Shown here: positions 63,506 through 64,000 of the stretch, one piece after another
How positions within the stretch are numbered: the stretch's first letter is position 1
Layout: the number at the start of each line of letters is the position of its first letter
DNA from: Chryseobacterium viscerum
GTDB taxonomy: Bacteria; Bacteroidota; Bacteroidia; Flavobacteriales; Weeksellaceae
Direction of reading: 5' to 3'
NCBI RefSeq assembly: GCF_025949665.1
Contig: NZ_JAPDFT010000006.1
Coordinates: forward strand, 1 to 64,000
DNA: 64,000 nt
The notes under the pieces: model-generated
Database searches by the model: none
Told to the model about the DNA's origin: nothing
Seen by the model: the letters and a program-made list of their open reading frames with translations, nothing else
Position numbers and translations under genes: made by a program

Positions 63506-63651
63506 TTTTTTCGGTCTGTTGTCTTTTATCTAAAATCTATTTATCTAAACAAAAAAATTGCCCGTTACGTTTAGCATCCAAACGCTTCTCCCATCTAAAG
63601 AAGTTGTTGATTGTTTAAAAGACGGAAAGTAAACTAACAAAAACAGAAAAC

Positions 63652-64000
63652 ATGGCAAAAGCAAATGTAAAAGACCTTTTAGAGGCTGGCGTACACTTCG
63701 GTCACATGACTAGAAAGTGGAACCCAAATATGGCTCCATACATTTTTATGGAGAAAAACGGTATTCACATTGTAGACTTACATAAAACAGCAGTTAAATT
63801 AGATGAAGCTTGCAGCGCTTTAGAAAAATTAACTTCTGCAGGTAAAAAAGTTCTTTTCGTAGCTACTAAGAAGCAAGCGAAAGAAGTTGTTGCAAAACAC
63901 GCTTCTGAACTTAATATGCCTTATATTACTGAAAGATGGCCAGGAGGTATGTTAACGAATTTCGTTACTATCAGAAAGGCTGTAAAGAAGATGAATGCTA
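63652..64000 (+). CDS. rpsB: 30S ribosomal protein S2, 5' part
   Basis: Frame open from ATG 63652 to the window end (116 codons). MAKANVKDLLEAGVHFGHMT, then RKWNPNMAPYIFMEKNGIHIVDLHKT and ITERWPGGMLTNFVTIRKAV are S2 hallmarks. The 3' half lies beyond the window. A small perfect hairpin (CGTTT/AAACG, 63568-63584) in the 180-nt leader could be regulatory, but that is weak. Confidence 0.95.
   Translation, partial: MAKANVKDLLEAGVHFGHMTRKWNPNMAPYIFMEKNGIHIVDLHKTAVKLDEACSALEKLTSAGKKVLFVATKKQAKEVVAKHASELNMPYITERWPGGMLTNFVTIRKAVKKMNA

Overview
The window is chromosomal DNA of a Bacteroidota bacterium, class Flavobacteriia, most likely Chryseobacterium or a close Weeksellaceae relative. Supporting signs are SusC/SusD pairs, type IX secretion (T9SS) C-terminal sorting domains, many -7 boxes of the form TAnnTTTG, a type-B L31, an rplM-rpsI-rpsB order, and families such as DUF4407, DUF3667, DUF4252 and GIN. 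No phage, insertion sequence, CRISPR array or tRNA was recognised. These assignments come from reading motifs and gene order, without database searches.

Layout. 1-144: end of an rRNA operon (3' part of 5S rRNA and its terminator). 145-949: gene-free, with degenerate dispersed repeats. 950-5757: SusC/SusD pair 1; its susC carries a one-base frame break at a dnaX-type slippery heptamer. 5899-11223 (minus): five-gene operon resembling a chaperone-usher pilus system (pilin-like subunit, two-domain Ig chaperone, 915-aa outer-membrane barrel, two more secreted subunits). 11399-29318: three phospholipid- or phosphoester-cleaving enzymes next to two SusC/SusD pairs: susC2-susD2-phospholipase C (minus), susC3-susD3-GDPD/alkaline phosphatase fusion (plus) and a PI-PLC-like lipoprotein (minus), with an Omp85-like barrel and an SDR enzyme between. 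29709-35204: housekeeping genes (aroA, mazG-like, rpmE type B, GlmU-like) and a beta-helix lipoprotein. 35237-38539: three exported or membrane proteins of unknown role beside a divergent XRE regulator. 38626-41607: operon of ECF sigma factor, probable anti-sigma factor and two DUF4252 proteins, one with a GIN domain. 41905-43365: guaB. 43714-50902: secreted T9SS cargo (M43 and M64 metallopeptidases, a small cargo protein beside a phage-collar-like protein), DUF4407 and ruvC. 50934-62270: mixed metabolic and membrane genes, including a PadR regulator with a palindromic operator, a PLP decarboxylase and an IcmF-type fused acyl-CoA mutase. 62620-64000: rplM, rpsI and the start of rpsB.

How the genes fit together. 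The 11-29 kb stretch reads as a set for cleaving and importing phospholipid-derived phosphate or head groups: surface or periplasmic lipases and phosphatase release products, and SusC/SusD pairs bind and import something. The substrate link is inferred from operon structure. The operon at 5.9-11.2 kb is the best candidate for an under-described system, because gene order, overlapping reading frames and domain make-up all match a secretion-assembly unit for surface fibres.
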